In this document: in pieces, positions 12,225 through 23,540 of the stretch
How positions within the stretch are numbered: the first letter of the stretch is position 1
How the letters are laid out: each line of letters starts with the position of its first letter
Source: Gaertneriomyces semiglobifer
Lineage: Eukaryota; Chytridiomycota; Chytridiomycetes; Spizellomycetales; Spizellomycetaceae
Reading direction: 5' to 3'
Length of the DNA stretch: 64,000 bases
Assembly (NCBI GenBank): GCA_025558075.1
Contig: JAHLKF010000015.1
Coordinates: 372,001 to 436,000, forward strand
Position numbers and translations under genes: made by a program
Notes under the pieces: model-generated
What the model was told of the DNA's origin: nothing
What the model saw: the letters and a program-made list of their open reading frames with translations, nothing else
The model's database searches: none

Positions 12225-13663
12225 ATGGCAGGGCTACCCGAACTACCGTATACCGACATTACTCGTCACAACGTGCACCACCATCTTCCACAAGTTCTGC
12301 GAACCCTGTCGAAAGCATCACATGTGGCAATCGATACAGAATTTTCCGGCCTTGGAGGGAAAGCAACCCGAGATCCGTGCGTTGTGCCTGAAGCTATCGG
12401 GATAGCTGCGAAATCGCTTATGTCTCCACCCGCAGAAATGTAGAAGATCGCTATAGCGCACTCGTGCAAGTCGTTCGTCAACATGCATTGTGTTCCATCG
12501 GAATGTCGGTGTTCGAGCCGACAGGAACAAACGACGCCCGCCAACCGACTTATCTCGTGCATAATTACAATTTTCTGGTCTGCCCGGAAACGGACTTTAC
12601 TGTCTCCCCAAGAAGTATGGAGTTCTTAGCCAATACGGGCTTTGATATTGGGCGAATGTTTAAGGATGGCATTGCCTTTAAGCCTGGTGCCGACTTTGGC
12701 AGTGCCAACTCGTCCGTAGGTGTCACACGCACTTGCTTATCGTTTTTCCCAACGCTCCTTTCTTATGAATTACAATTACTAGATTTTGGCACCACTCTTT
12801 ATTCATTTGTTGCATCTAACTTCTCCCGTTATTCTTCACAACGGCTTCTTGGACCTGATGTTTTTGTACCATTCGTTTTACTCTCCTTTGCCGGCACAAA
12901 TGGATGCGTTCCTTTCTGATTTGACGGATATGTTCCCGGGAGGCCTGCTGGATACAAAGTATATCGCGGAATTCGTGCAGAGAGAGTCAAGAAGCTTCTT
13001 GGGATATCTGTGGCGCAAGAGGTACAGCCGACTTCTTCCTTCTCCACAAATGTGTCTTTCGACTTAACCCTCTCCTACAGCCACAGAATAGAGGAACGTA
13101 AAGATGATGGGTTGAAAGTAACAATTCAAACGCCGTATGTCCCTGACTTAACGAGTCAAAGCATACCATCACTCGCACTGAAGGAAAGCGAGGTGGATAC
13201 TGAAACAACGAAAGTAGCGCCAGGGAAGCGACGGCGAGATGACGGTAAACCTTACTGCCACCAGTACGCCAATCATGGGTTTTGCCGGCTCCAAGGCGCA
13301 TGCGGGAAAAGCCACGATCTGGACCTTATACTAGATTGGGAGGAGGGTAAATGCACAGTCCCATCCGCAACAGAACCGGACGCCAAGCGCGCGAAACTTG
13401 ATGGCGAGGCGGAAACCAACACTGATAATGAAAACGCCGCGGCCAATCAGCAAATCCTACACACGTCGCATTTTGACGCTTATATGACAGGATTTGTGTA
13501 TGCTAGCCAATTGCGTTCGATACCCGACGGGCCAGGTGATTGGAAACACAAATTGTACCTTATGGGCAAGCCTATGCCGCTACTCGTTAGAAAGAGTAGG
13601 TATTCACCGGGAAGCGGTTGGGTCAAGGGGTTGGATAGAGAGTGCAAATGTCTCGCCAAATAG
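12225..13663 (+). CDS. TOE1: TOE1-type 3'-5' exonuclease (CAF1 domain plus CCCH finger)
   Basis: TOE1 is a nuclear deadenylase that trims the 3' ends of snRNAs. Four exons: 12225-12376, 12436-12717, then introns ending near 12777 and 13079, with the last exon running to 13663. The DEDD nuclease motifs are visible: HVAIDTEFSGLG (first Asp and Glu), VILHNGFLDLMFLYHSF (second Asp), and HFDAYMTGFVYASQL near the C-terminus (last Asp with the upstream His). A CCCH zinc finger is inserted before this last block (YCHQYANHGFCRLQGACGKSH), exactly as in TOE1 and unlike plain CAF1 or PARN. A basic stretch GKRRRDD precedes the finger and may act as a nuclear signal. The gene is missing from budding yeast. 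Confidence 0.9.
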
Positions 13664-13802
13664 ATGAATGATACAATTTTCAACACCCTACATTCTTCAT
13701 TTTTCGTGTAGTACAATAACTACCCTATCACAAAAGGCCTAGCGTGGTGCCTCCAATTACAGCGCAAATACACTCTTGTTCGAAAAGGGAAAGGCGCCTG
13801 AT

Positions 13803-15119
13803 TTAAAGCTCTTGCACATAGTTTCCAGGAAACTGCCCGGTCCTGCCATTACATCGACCTGTCCACCAATCATCCGCGTTGGACGTTCGGGTCAGTACTT
13901 CAATTTTGTCGTCTTTCTTGAACGATAAATCATCCTCTTCAACGCCATCAAAGTCATACAGAGCAATGACGTGCAATGCCTTTGGCTTTTCAATTCCAGA
14001 GGATGGCCCAGCAGCGGCGAAAGGATTAGGATAAGCCCCAATTGGAGCTGCAGAGCCAGAGGTAGCCTCGTAGGGCGGCAATGACTCTCCCTGGCCCGTG
14101 GGCGCGGGTCCGAGATGCGTCGGAGATCCCCCGTACCCTGACTCAGCATCTTCGCCGTCTTGAGTCTTTTTCAAAGGTCGTTTGTTCAATGTCAAGGCTG
14201 CAAGCAACTCAATCATTTGTGGGTATTTAGACTCGAAGACTTGCAAAGGAGGTGCGCGTTCATTGAAGTATTGCTGGCACAGGGTTGAGAAGCACTCATG
14301 AAGAACCTGTGTCACCTTCAGCTGGTACCAGTACAAAGTCTGGAAGCAGGGGTCAATGAAGGCAGTCCGATAGCTGAGCAATATCGGTAACTGCTGCTTC
14401 AAAAGGTTGTTGACGTGGTTGTATTCACGCGTGGCTTGATCCAAACTCGTTTCCAACGATCCCAGCTTCTTCTCGTCATTGATATTTCGGTCTTGTTTGG
14501 CATTCAATTTCTGAACAGAGTCTCGATGTCTGTCGTAGTCCACCAACTTGCGATTCCGCTTTTCCATCCACCTTCGCACGTTCGCGAGGAGGAGAATATA
14601 GTCATTGGTTGGTGCCACTACTTGGCGTTCAATCACCTCTAAATCCGGAAGCAGTTGCTCCCTCGCAGACCTCATTGCATTTGCAAACGCTTCAGCAGCT
14701 TCCAAAGACTTTGGATGATGATCCTGTGACGCCTTCTATCAGTAAACCTTTTCCCATAGAACTGTTCGTGATTTCCTCACCTCTTGCTTTCCCGATGTGC
14801 CGCGCGAGTACGCCGACTTGTGATCTTCCTCCTCGCCGCCACTACCAAAACCCCCGGCGCCAACGGAGGCTGCCCCAATGGGTTGGTACGCCTCGAGCAG
14901 GGTTTGGGAGAACTGTGCTTGATGAGCGAGCATGGCCGACATAGAATCCTTGATTTTCTTGGCTTCATCAGTAAGCCTCGTCGCAAGAGCCTGAACGTGC
15001 TTGAACTCTTGCTCTAGAGCGTGATATTCATCATCAATCGTCTCAGATGCGTATCCCGTACGTTGCGCTAGGCGCGTTGGCAGCCGTGTCACTGCCTTTG
15101 CGAAACCCTTCCAACTCAT
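13803..15119 (-). CDS. BAR-SH3 protein (Hob1/Rvs167/amphiphysin-like)
   Basis: BAR-SH3 proteins bend membranes and link to actin at endocytic sites. Exons 15119-14781 and 14723-13803 meet in phase 0. The N-terminus MSWKGFAKAVTRLPTRLAQR is the typical N-BAR amphipathic start, followed by the BAR coiled coil. A Gly/Pro/Ala-rich linker follows, then a C-terminal SH3 domain with ALYDFDGVEEDDLSFKKDD, the WWTGR tryptophan pair and GQFPGNYVQEL at the extreme end. The start is the first ATG of the frame. Its upstream region abuts the duplicated SNU23 promoter copy at 15258. Confidence 0.9.
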
Positions 15120-15257
15120 TGCTCTTGATAACCCAATCAACCAAAGAGACAGGAACGTTTGTTACGAATAAAAAACAACCGAAAGCAGCTGCGTTAGCTA
15201 AATGAAAAACTGTAGGCCTTGGCGTGCAATGTTTGTCGAGTAGCTTCAATGCGGGAT

Positions 15258-15442
15258 TATGTCAAGAGCCTCGACGTGTTGTGTCGTCGGGCGGCACAGT
15301 CATACAAGTTCCTTGACTGATATTTGGAAAGTTGCGCATTTTGAAGCCATTTTGAAGCATAAGAACGAGCAACCAGCATTCGCAATGACGGATCAAAAAG
15401 AGGAGTCTATGGTGGGGCGGATGGTGGGGACACTGGCTTTCG
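15258..15442 (+). pseudogene. Duplicated promoter and 5' fragment of SNU23
   Basis: This segment repeats 18239-18408, which holds the promoter and first codons of the intact SNU23 gene. The two copies are in the same orientation and about 3.0 kb apart. They share long identical runs such as AGTCGGGCGGCACAGTCATA (apart from a few substitutions). This copy has an 11-bp internal duplication (CATTTTGAAGC) and a 2-bp insertion after the start codon that shifts the frame. Similarity stops abruptly at GGCTTTCG, so it is a non-functional fragment, though it may retain promoter activity. Confidence 0.85.
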
Positions 15443-16025
15443 GGATTTCGCCTGGTCATGGACTTCGTTGAATTGTGGGGTCGTCAAAGTTTTCCGAAGC
15501 CATGTCACCAGAGCCTGGCTGGCCTGATTAAATGGTGTACGTCGTCAACGAAATGCAGCAAATCCCGAGTACAAAGGGGGATATCCATGCCATTCTCCAA
15601 CATCACATACAATCCATCACTAAGAAGCAAACAGGGCGTACGTGCATATGTGTGGTCCCACCGGGTGAACAACAGGACTAGGGACGCCTGCGGGGATCAA
15701 GGAATCCTGGCACTGCTTCCCAAAACTGCAATTCGAAGCAAATCAAAGTTCAAGAGATATATGCCCTTCTCATATGCCAGCGTCTTGACTTCCCCATAGC
15801 CGCATTCATGATTTTCCTTACCTGCTATGTTCCCGGATAAGTTTGAAATCTAGCTGCTGTGCTCGGCTCACAGTTTTTTCCTTTGTTGCAATCACATTCC
15901 GACTCATGATCCAGCGTGACTCGTTCAAATGGCAATCGTCGCGCCAATGTCATGAAATTGAAGAGGTGGACTACCAATGATTCGGTCGTCCCTACCTCAT
16001 ATTCGCATAGTTGGGTGAGTAATCT
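15443..16025. other. Region without a supported gene
   Basis: This lies between the SNU23 fragment and the minus-strand frame at 16026-16407. Minus-strand frames contain protein-like stretches (for example around 15870-16000 and 15470-15600), but I could not join them into a model with convincing splice sites. It could be a decayed gene or chance open frames. Confidence 0.3.
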
Positions 16026-16407
16026 CCTTTGGTGTCTGGATTTTACGAGGACTTCTTGAGAAGTTCGGATACTTTCCGCAATCCCGCTTCCATAGAGTCG
16101 GACAACTCATACTCCCGCAACGAAATGGCCGCCTTGCTCTCGTTTCTGTCCTCGGATCATTTCCGACCCTCTGCAAGTCATCCGAGGTCAGAAACTTTAG
16201 CACGCCGTGGGAATGCTGACCAGGCTTCACAAGCAGGGTGTACGAGAGTGCGAACCTCTCATGCGCATTCTCCTCAACAGTCAACTTGGCTTGGCGAACA
16301 CGTGCTAGGGCGTGGCGTTGGTACGAACTAGCATTGCCAACCCATTCTGGGAGCACGGGTAAGACGGGTTGCGGACTCTGCAGGTCCCGTAGAGCCTGTT
16401 TCCACAT
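16026..16407 (-). CDS. Possible small two-exon gene, unknown function
   Basis: On the minus strand an ATG at 16407 opens a frame with amphipathic, charged sequence (ARVRQAKLTVEENAHERF). A second frame ends at 16026 with a strongly helical segment (SLREYELSDSMEAGLRKVSE, then LLKKSS and stop). A 50-nt intron starting GTTTCT and ending GGACAG would join them in phase, giving roughly 110 residues, but the donor is weak. The alternative is a frame-shifted remnant. I recognise no family. Confidence 0.3.
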
Positions 16408-16890
16408 CCCGCGAAGCCGCTTTCTGTGTATATACGTATGCCCGTCCTTATGGTTGATTTAAAGTTCTCCGCGCGCACGTCGCTAAGTCCCTGCCCACGT
16501 CGCCGCCCCCATCGCGAAGGAGACGGCGCGAGGGGGACGGCTGTATTCTGCGTGCATCTTCTCTATGCTCATGTAATGCCTGTCCTCACATACAGTTGCA
16601 ATTGCACGGCACTGCCCCGTTCGCCCAGCGCGCACGGCCGCTCCGTCGCTAAAGCAGATACGTTCTCATACAAAGCGGGTGCTCCGTCCCTCGCGACTTG
16701 GAGACGGCTTTTGCCTTTGCGTCGTTGTTTGCAAACACCTCCGCCGGCGCACTGCCGTAAGCGAGCGCACTTTCAAATTCAGTACATACATGTGTCCTTC
16801 ATGGACAAAATACGCAGCGGCGCATGTCGCATTGTCGCCGTGTCCGTCGCTCGTGTCACCTGACACGCGCATTGCGCACCCTGCAGCCCA

Positions 16891-18239
16891 TTAAATAGGT
16901 AATAGAACTGTTTGCTCAAGTTGAGGTCGCTGTCTGTTATTGAAAATCGCCGGCGCGGGCGCGGGGTCGTACTCCTCTGTCTCACACTCATTTTGCTTGA
17001 TGTCGGTCGCCTCAGCTTCAGGTGCCCAGAAGGGGCTGCTTAGTGATGGGTCGCGAATTGGAGTCCACACGCGCTTATTCGATGCACGGCCCCGCATATA
17101 CGTTCCTCCAGCCGCAATCTCATACCTATCCACCCTTTTCTTTTTCGTGTCGAAATACTGTGTGAATTATTCTTCCTCCACAACCTGTCCAAAAGATGTT
17201 AAACCGAATTCGGAAAGTAGCAAGTAATCAAAGGAAATGAAAACATCACACAAGGACTGGTTTGTGCCAAGGTTGACACCGCACAATCTCGGCCGCGTCT
17301 AAGGACTGGGCCTACACGCACTTCGCCCCGCTTCGCCTAAGAACTCCACGAATTGAAGGTATGTGCGGTCGAACACAGAGCAAGAACTGTCAGTGGTCTA
17401 GACGCGTCTAAGGACTGGCCCTGGCACCCTCTCCCCCCGCTTTGCCTAAGGACTCCACGGATTGAGAGTTCCACTGTGTTCTCCGCAATTTGCGGCAAAC
17501 CAGGTTCCTCTGCATGTGCACTTACCAAGGCCTTCTGGAGTTTTGTAATTTTGTTGCGCGAGGTCTTCGCTTAATTGGTAGAACAAACATTTCAACGCTT
17601 GCACCATGTTTCCGAAGTGCTTTGCTGCAGAAGCCGCAAAAACATCATCGACATCCAATTCAGGGTCCCCCCCGAATTGCATTGAATAAAATCGCCGAAA
17701 TGTCTTCAGCATCCACATCAACGGCATTGCTCAGAACCAGTTGGGTGATCACCTCTTCAGAGGGGAAGTCTTGATGCCAAATGGTTAATAATTAATACAT
17801 GCACGGCAACACGAAGAAGACGCCAGAGTAAGCTAACCTTGAACCACTCATATTCATGCTCAATCGCAGTAATAGTAGCCTCCATCTACCCCAGACTGAA
17901 TCGACCAGGTTGAAAGCGAAAACATGGTCGCAAGCCACAAATTGTTGCGCAAGTCTGGGGTAACTTGAACTCTGTCTGCCCTGCATCGGATCTACAACCA
18001 ATGACCTGTGATTTTCTAGGCCAAGTGCCGTGTTATTGCTCTGCGCGGTAACCCCAGCGACGAACTTATCTACAAGGTGAACAACGTGAAGGCGGACATG
18101 CTTGTCATCGACTCCAGGGGAATGGGCGCAATCAAGCGGAGAGTTCGCAGACCACTGTGTTTGCACTGGCATCCTCACTAACAATGCGTGATCCTTGCTC
18201 CACCAGAACCTTCTTGGGAAGCGTCAACGACCATTGCAT
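16891..18239 (-). CDS. Unrecognised multi-exon gene, possibly disrupted
   Basis: Several minus-strand blocks look coding. An ATG at 18239 starts MQWSLTLPKKVL. A block at about 18140-17885 (DKHVRLHVVHLVDKF, FVACDHVFAFNLVDSVW) splices well by a GTAGAT...ATCAAG intron onto DFPSEEVITQLVLSNAVDVD. At 17667-17673 a run of seven G (minus strand) breaks the frame; with six, translation would continue as GDPELDVDDVFAASAAKHFG and onward to a good GTAAGT donor near 17528. A last block ends at 16891 (KKKRVDRYEIAAGGTYMRGR ... LEQTVLLPI). The joints between 17.5 and 17.15 kb are unresolved and hold a direct repeat. It may be a real gene with a homopolymer error or a young pseudogene. The start codon abuts the SNU23 promoter repeat. 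Confidence 0.4.
17295..17465. repeat. Two imperfect ~62-bp direct repeats
   Basis: Units at 17295-17356 and 17404-17465 both begin GCGTCTAAGGACTGG, contain a C-rich core ending GC(T)TTGCCTAA or GCTTCGCCTAA, and close with ACTCCACG(A/G)ATTGA. They lie inside the unresolved part of the minus-strand gene model. Confidence 0.7.
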
Positions 18240-18352
18240 GTCAAGAGCCTCGACGTGTTGTGAAGTCGGGCGGCACAGTCATACAAGTTCCTTGACTGAA
18301 ACTTGGAAAGTTGCGCATTTTGAAGCATGAGGACGAGCAACCAACAATTGCA
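18239..18352 (+). promoter_or_regulatory. SNU23 promoter / leader, shared divergent spacer
   Basis: This 114-bp interval lies between the ATG of SNU23 and a minus-strand ATG at 18239. It is the upstream half of the segment duplicated at 15258, so its conservation marks the probable promoter and leader. Confidence 0.45.
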
Positions 18353-19052
18353 ATGGCGGATCAAAGAGGAGTCTATGGTGGGGCGGATGGTGGGGACACT
18401 GGCTTTCGTCGGAAATGGGATCTAGAAGAGTACAGGAAGAAGGCAGAAGACCGAGAGAAGGGACTGGTTGACAAGGACAAAAAAGGCAAAGAGAAGCAGA
18501 AACCGAAAGGTATCATACTTATGGCAGGCATAAAATAATTTATCAAGGTCTAACACTTCTTTGTTGATTTGAATTGAAGACCAGTCCGATGAACCAGAAC
18601 CAGAGCTTCTCCGGGCGCGAGATACCCCAATTGACCTCACGTCTTCTCTCAACAAGACGCAACTTGTCGATCCTTCTCAAGCTCCTGGTTTCTATTGTGA
18701 GACCTGTGACTGTACCCTGAAAGACTCGGTAGCATATCTTGATCACATCAATGGGCGGAAGCACCAACAGAACCTGGGCATGAGCATGAAGGTTGAGAGA
18801 AGTACTGTTGAGCAAGTACGGAAGCGACTGGAGATCTTAAAACGGAAGAAGGAGGGCACACTCGTGACAGAGACATTTGACGAGCGCTTGGAAAGAAGGA
18901 GAAGAGAGGAACGAGAGGAGAAGGAAAGAAAAAAGAACGAGAAAAAAGAACGGAAACGAGTGAAAAGGGAAGAGCAGAACGGAACTGCACCTGAAGACGA
19001 GGACATGATGAAATTGATGGGCTTTGCTGGTTTTCAAACCACGAAATCATGA
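18353..19052 (+). CDS. SNU23: Snu23/ZMAT2-like U4/U6.U5 tri-snRNP zinc-finger protein
   Basis: Snu23 (ZMAT2) is a component of the pre-catalytic spliceosome. Exons 18353-18509 and 18580-19052 encode 209 residues. The conserved N-terminus (DTGFRRKWDLEEYRKKAEDR) precedes a matrin-type C2H2 finger (FYCETCDCTLKDSVAYLDHI then NGRKHQQNLG), followed by a long Arg/Glu/Lys helix and the typical C-terminal DMMKLMGFAGF motif. Order, length and motifs all match ZMAT2. A second, broken copy of its 5' end lies at 15258-15442. Confidence 0.95.
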
Positions 19053-19272
19053 ACTGCCCTTATCAGCAGATTTCCTTCTCCTGATCACTCCGCCTATTCG
19101 TGGCAGGGTCAGTCTCGAACACAGCTGTACTTCTGGCCACGGGCGCTCCCGAGGAACGCGTGAGCTTCTCTCACGAGGTCGCTTCTTGCGAGATAGAATG
19201 TCCGAACGGGATTATTCACTATGGACTGTATTTGACTAAGGAAGGGTATTAGGTCTATATGGCGTATGTGAA

Positions 19273-21747
19273 TTAAGGAGCAGCTTTCGATTCATTTTCT
19301 GTAAGATAGGCATGGGCCTGAGAGCTATTGTCAGTCAACCGACCCGGTTGCCATAAATACGCAGCAATTGCTCACCTTGCGCAAACCATTGTCATATTTG
19401 CTCGGCAAATGATGGAAAATGAAGTTCGTCTTGAACGCAAGGTTGCCGAACAACTCCTTTCTACTGCGTTCAACGAGGTAGTGGGGCACCACGTCGTCGA
19501 TCAATGGGTTGCCCGTAAACTCTTCATCATCAGATAATTTGGGCTTGCCAGTAGTAGAACTGTGCACGCGTGATGTCTTGTAAATGTAGAAGATCTTGCC
19601 CGGAATGTACACCTTTGGGTGCTCATTTGACTGCTTCAATTCGGCATGGCGCTCGGCGAGGCGGGTCATGCGCTCTTGCGTCGTCAAGCCTTTTTCATTC
19701 ATTAAGTTGTGAGATGTAATGATGAGGTCTCTGAAGTCAAGGATGGCACCCCAGCTGGCTCTGGGAACGATGTCGTTTTCGTTCACGTATGTTTCGATGT
19801 ACGGCTCATACTCTGCGCAAAGCTCTGCATTCACACATGGTGGCGTTGCAATGTTGTAACACTTTAGCGCAAACTTTGGGTTCCGACTAATTTCTCGGAA
19901 TTCGTCCAGATGCTGACACAAAATCATCGTGAACAATGAAGCAACGCCAGCGCCGAGGGAGTGTGCTGCCAAGTACACTGCATTGCAGTTGTACTGCTTG
20001 ACCCATCCCTTAATGCGATTTGTCAAGTTCTCTTCCAACCATTGAGCACAGCGCAAGAAGCCACGATGCGCATAGCCGTGACTGAACGTTTCGTATTCCG
20101 CATGAGCATCGGTGATCACTTCATGGATGTTGGAAGTGCCACGAACAACGACAATGATGGCGTTCAACTTGGGGTCACGAACAACAAAGTACTGCGGCTT
20201 GAAGAGCTTCAGTTCAAAATCCCATACAAGCATGTCTTCCCTCTTCAATCCTAGATGTTCCCGCGCAGTCTTCGAATCCATTTTTGGGCGCATGAAATCA
20301 CGAGCGTATCCTTTGCCATACCCAAAGTAGTTCAAGATCAACGAGCCATATGCCGTCATAGAATAGTTGAGGAAGTAGCAGGAAACACGCAGTTGACGCT
20401 TGTCCATAACGATATCATGAGTCCGTGCGTTCGGGTGATACTTGTTGTAATACTTGTTGAGGAAGAGAAACGCTTGGACAAATTCAACCTTGCTTATTTT
20501 CCATCCGGTGCCAAACAATGCGGCAGCTCCTTCGGAAAACTCTTTCAAACCAGCAATCGTATTTTCAGAAAGCAAAGACGGCCAGCGCTTTTTGCTTTTA
20601 GTAGTACCCGAGCTGGTTGTTGACTTGAAACTGATCACGGATTTAGAGTCGTCAAAGCTGCTGGAACTGCTGAAAAGACCACTGGCGTTCCCATTCCTCC
20701 GCTCTTCCTGCAGCATCTCTAGGAACTCATCAGCGACTTTCTCCTGTTCAGGGGTGCCCTTGATAGCGTCCACGGTAGCTTCCGAGTCACTACGATTCCG
20801 GCTCGAGTGCAGACTACTCATACTTTGGCTGCGACCCGGTCGTTGCCGACGGCCTCCAATGAAGCTAAAGCCGATCGTAATCTCGCCAATCTGTTTGCCA
20901 GCAAGCTTGGGATTGCGATGAGCTTTGCGATGTTTGAGTTGGTAGGAACTACACAGTACGCAAATTGGTCAGTATCCGTCGTCTACAATTGAAAACAACA
21001 CAAAGCGAACGTACTGTTCTATGTCACCAAGCACTTGTGGTAACCGGGAGAGGCGACAATGCACGCGGCCGATATGTGAACCAAAGAAACCAGCCTCGTA
21101 TACATCTATTTTCAAGTGATCAAAGAGAAGTGCGTGATAATTGACGTCAAACTTGAACTTTGTTTCGCGATGACCTCCTGGATATGATCCAGGGCCCGTA
21201 CTGTATTTGCGATGACGGAAGGAGAATTTTACGACCACGTTCTTCAGGGGTTTGTGCAGGTTGATGTCTTCCAAATGCACAAACATCGCGGTAGGATGAT
21301 TGTCATAGGAAAGGCCATTAGTCGGTGTAGGTACCGTAGTGGGTGTGGAGCTGCTTGCTCTGCGAAGGAGAGGTGGAATCGGTTGTGGAGCGGCGGACAC
21401 CGACACCTGCGTCGGCGTGGGTGGAGGAGAAGGCGGTGGCTGAATCTGGGGCCCTTTTGATATGCCAGTACGGTTTATCGACGCTGAGGATCAAATGGTC
21501 AGCATATCGCGACCTGCCGCCAGAATCACTGACTGTACGCACCTATGTACAACTCTTCCAATTCCTTGTCTGATATCTTTGAAAAATCCACCCGGGAAAA
21601 ATCAATGGCACCGTCCAACTGGGCTTGGTCTTCACATTTCTTCAGTTGCGGCTGGTCTTCAGAAGCTTCCGGCTCTTGCTTAAGAGGGACACCTTCCAAA
21701 ACTTGGTCGGTGACCGCGTGGACCACTTCGACTTGGTGCTCAGGCAT
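19273..21747 (-). CDS. C2-domain lipase (class 3, diacylglycerol-lipase-like)
   Basis: The protein combines an N-terminal acidic helix region, a Pro-rich linker (PPPSPPPTPTQ), a C2-like domain (MFVHLEDINL through FKFDVNYHALLFDHLKIDVY) and a class 3 lipase domain. The nucleophile elbow reads YLAAHSLGAGVASL, so the first Gly of the usual GHSLG is Ala. The oxyanion region is IIVVVRGTSNIHEVITDAHAE, the likely catalytic Asp is in ENDIVPRASWG, and a late His could be in VVPHYLV. Five exons: starting at 21747, with junctions near 21546/21486, 20993/20940 and 19373/19312; the last short exon ends AHAYLTENESKAAP. Similar C2-lipase fusions act on diacylglycerol at membranes. No signal peptide is present. 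Confidence 0.82.
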
Positions 21748-22480
21748 TGTGGAAAGAACTACAGGTTGCTTCTAAACAAGTCGCAAGCGACTTCGAAAGC
21801 TGAGGTGGAGCCGGTGGACGTGCGCGCTAATTTAACGACGGCGTCTGTACAAGATGGTGGTTTAAAAGTGGTCTATGGCCTAGTATCCTGTGGCTCGATG
21901 TTGCAGTACTGACGGGCAGTGAAACGGCCAGAATGGCCCGCAATGGCTTCTCTGCGCAAAAAGATTGAGCCGAAGCGGATTGTAGGAATCACCGGCAAAG
22001 TACCAGATAGCCCGCTTACTACCTGCGTGCACGAACCCGTTTGGGTTAAAGTGGGTTTGCGCTGCTCACGAAATTTCCCCACAATGGGCACTGCACACAC
22101 CGCCGTTCAATTCACCAGTGATGCCTTCTTCCGGAGCGCTAACCGGGGACGAGCACGACGAGACCTGTCGCCTCCAAAAAGAAGGTGGCATCGTTCGCAA
22201 TTTCGACTCGTTTGGCAAGTGTGAAAAATGACGGAACCGTCGGGTTATAATTTTTATTTTACGTTACACCGACACGCGACTCACGCGACCACTCAGATCG
22301 AAACTGCAAAGACTTCAGCCGCAAAGATAATCATCATATCAATAAGTTCAAAAAGCCAAAATGCATCCGCCTGGATTCGATGCTTGCTTCGGGTTGCAGC
22401 GTTGCCTTCCATGGGCATAATCATAAAACGTCTGTTCATCCCCTCAAAGTGCTCCACACGTGGCATAGCACGCTTGTTAC
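21748..22480. other. Intergenic region upstream of the lipase gene
   Basis: This stretch is upstream of the C2-lipase and downstream of the deaminase gene. An open frame on the plus strand (about 21919-22224) has no ATG at its 5' end and no recognisable motif. I see no gene. Confidence 0.4.
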
Positions 22481-22627
22481 GGGCTATGTACGACTATCAG
22501 TGCCGTCGAGCTGCTGCGTGGGGGTTTCGTGCAGTGTATAGAATAGCCCTCGACCTTTAGTCTCAGGCGATCGGTGTTCTGCACTTCGCAAACGCAGCTC
22601 TCGAGCACTGATAGTCGCAAATAGCCC
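22481..22627. repeat. Imperfect inverted repeat (hairpin), arms ~37 bp
   Basis: The left arm at 22481-22519 (GGGCTATGTACGACTATCAG, then TGCCGTCGAGCTGCTGCGT) pairs with the right arm at 22592-22627. The central GCGACTATCAGTGC core is identical apart from its first base. The two-base bulge and a few mismatches leave a stem of about 36 bp with a loop near 72 nt. It lies 25 bp beyond the stop codon of the deaminase gene. Confidence 0.7.
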
Positions 22628-22651
22628 CGGCGTGCGGCGCTGTAGCTGGTA

Positions 22652-23540
22652 CTAATCATACACGGTGTCCAAGTCGAAATCGCTCCCGTCGGAGTCAACA
22701 TCGTCATCGTTAGAGGACAACGGGCTCGTATCCGACTTTGATATAACAGGTAGCCGGTGCTTGTTCTCCAGCATCCATTGCCTTTCGAGAGCGCTCCGCA
22801 GTACCTCGACTATGTTGCAATCCCACCCTGGGTTAAGCCATAGGGAGCAGATTTTCCCAAGAGCGCCAGTCACGTACACTTTGATGCCGTCGTCTCTCAA
22901 AGCTTTGATGGCGATTGAACAATTAAAGCAGCATGGCTTGGAAACTCCGACGCACACTTTTTGGGCGTTTGCATTTGGATGAAGTTGGAGAATGTGGCGG
23001 ATGATGTTGAGCTCACAGTGTACTGGCACGTCAAATCTCCCAGGGTGGCGGTGTTTCTGCTGTGACCTTCGACGATTCAAAAGCTCTTCCACCTCGGCGT
23101 CCGTTAGGTTGAATGTGCGCTGAATCACGGCAGGCCACCCTGAGATATCCAGCCTTTGGACTTTCGTGGGTACTACCTGCACTGTGGTAGTCTGCAACAT
23201 TCGTTGTATTGACTTCTTCCTCAAACACCCATAGATGCTCCTGAGAGCGTCATACCAACGCCCAATCTTCCTGACATATTTGGCGTGTAGCGGATGAACC
23301 TTTTCGAAATGGGCGTATTCTGGCGAATGATGAACCTTATACGCTGCAGTGGAGATTTTGCCAAGACTCTGTGGCGTCACGGTTGAACGGTGATCGCGAA
23401 AGTTCTGGAGCGACTCGCACAACGCATCATAGTCTTTTTGAAAGTCCTGTGCGTCTGTACTGGTACCAGAACGCGTCCGTCGATATAGCTCATTATAAAC
23501 TGATGATAGTGGCTGCGGCTGAGCTTGTTCGCAATGGTGT
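22652..23540 (-). CDS. OTT_1508-like nucleic-acid/nucleotide deaminase-fold protein (5' end unresolved)
   Basis: The core matches the OTT_1508-like deaminase family (cytidine-deaminase fold), which is expanded in fungi. Zinc-site motifs are visible: the His-Glu pair in VPVHCELNIIRHIL and the Cys pair in GVSKPCCFNCSIAIKAL. The C-terminal ~40 residues are acidic and Ser-rich. Substrate and role are unknown; relatives include polymorphic-toxin deaminases and uncharacterised fungal proteins. The frame has no ATG at its 5' edge and stays open to about 23540. Further coding-like blocks on the minus strand up to about 24070 suggest more exons, but I could not fix the junctions. Confidence 0.7.

Noticed and set aside
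15870..16000. Sixty-codon minus-strand frame with a CxC...C cluster
   Set aside because: The length is within chance expectation, it ends in a stop without a good donor, and neighbouring frames cannot be joined to it.
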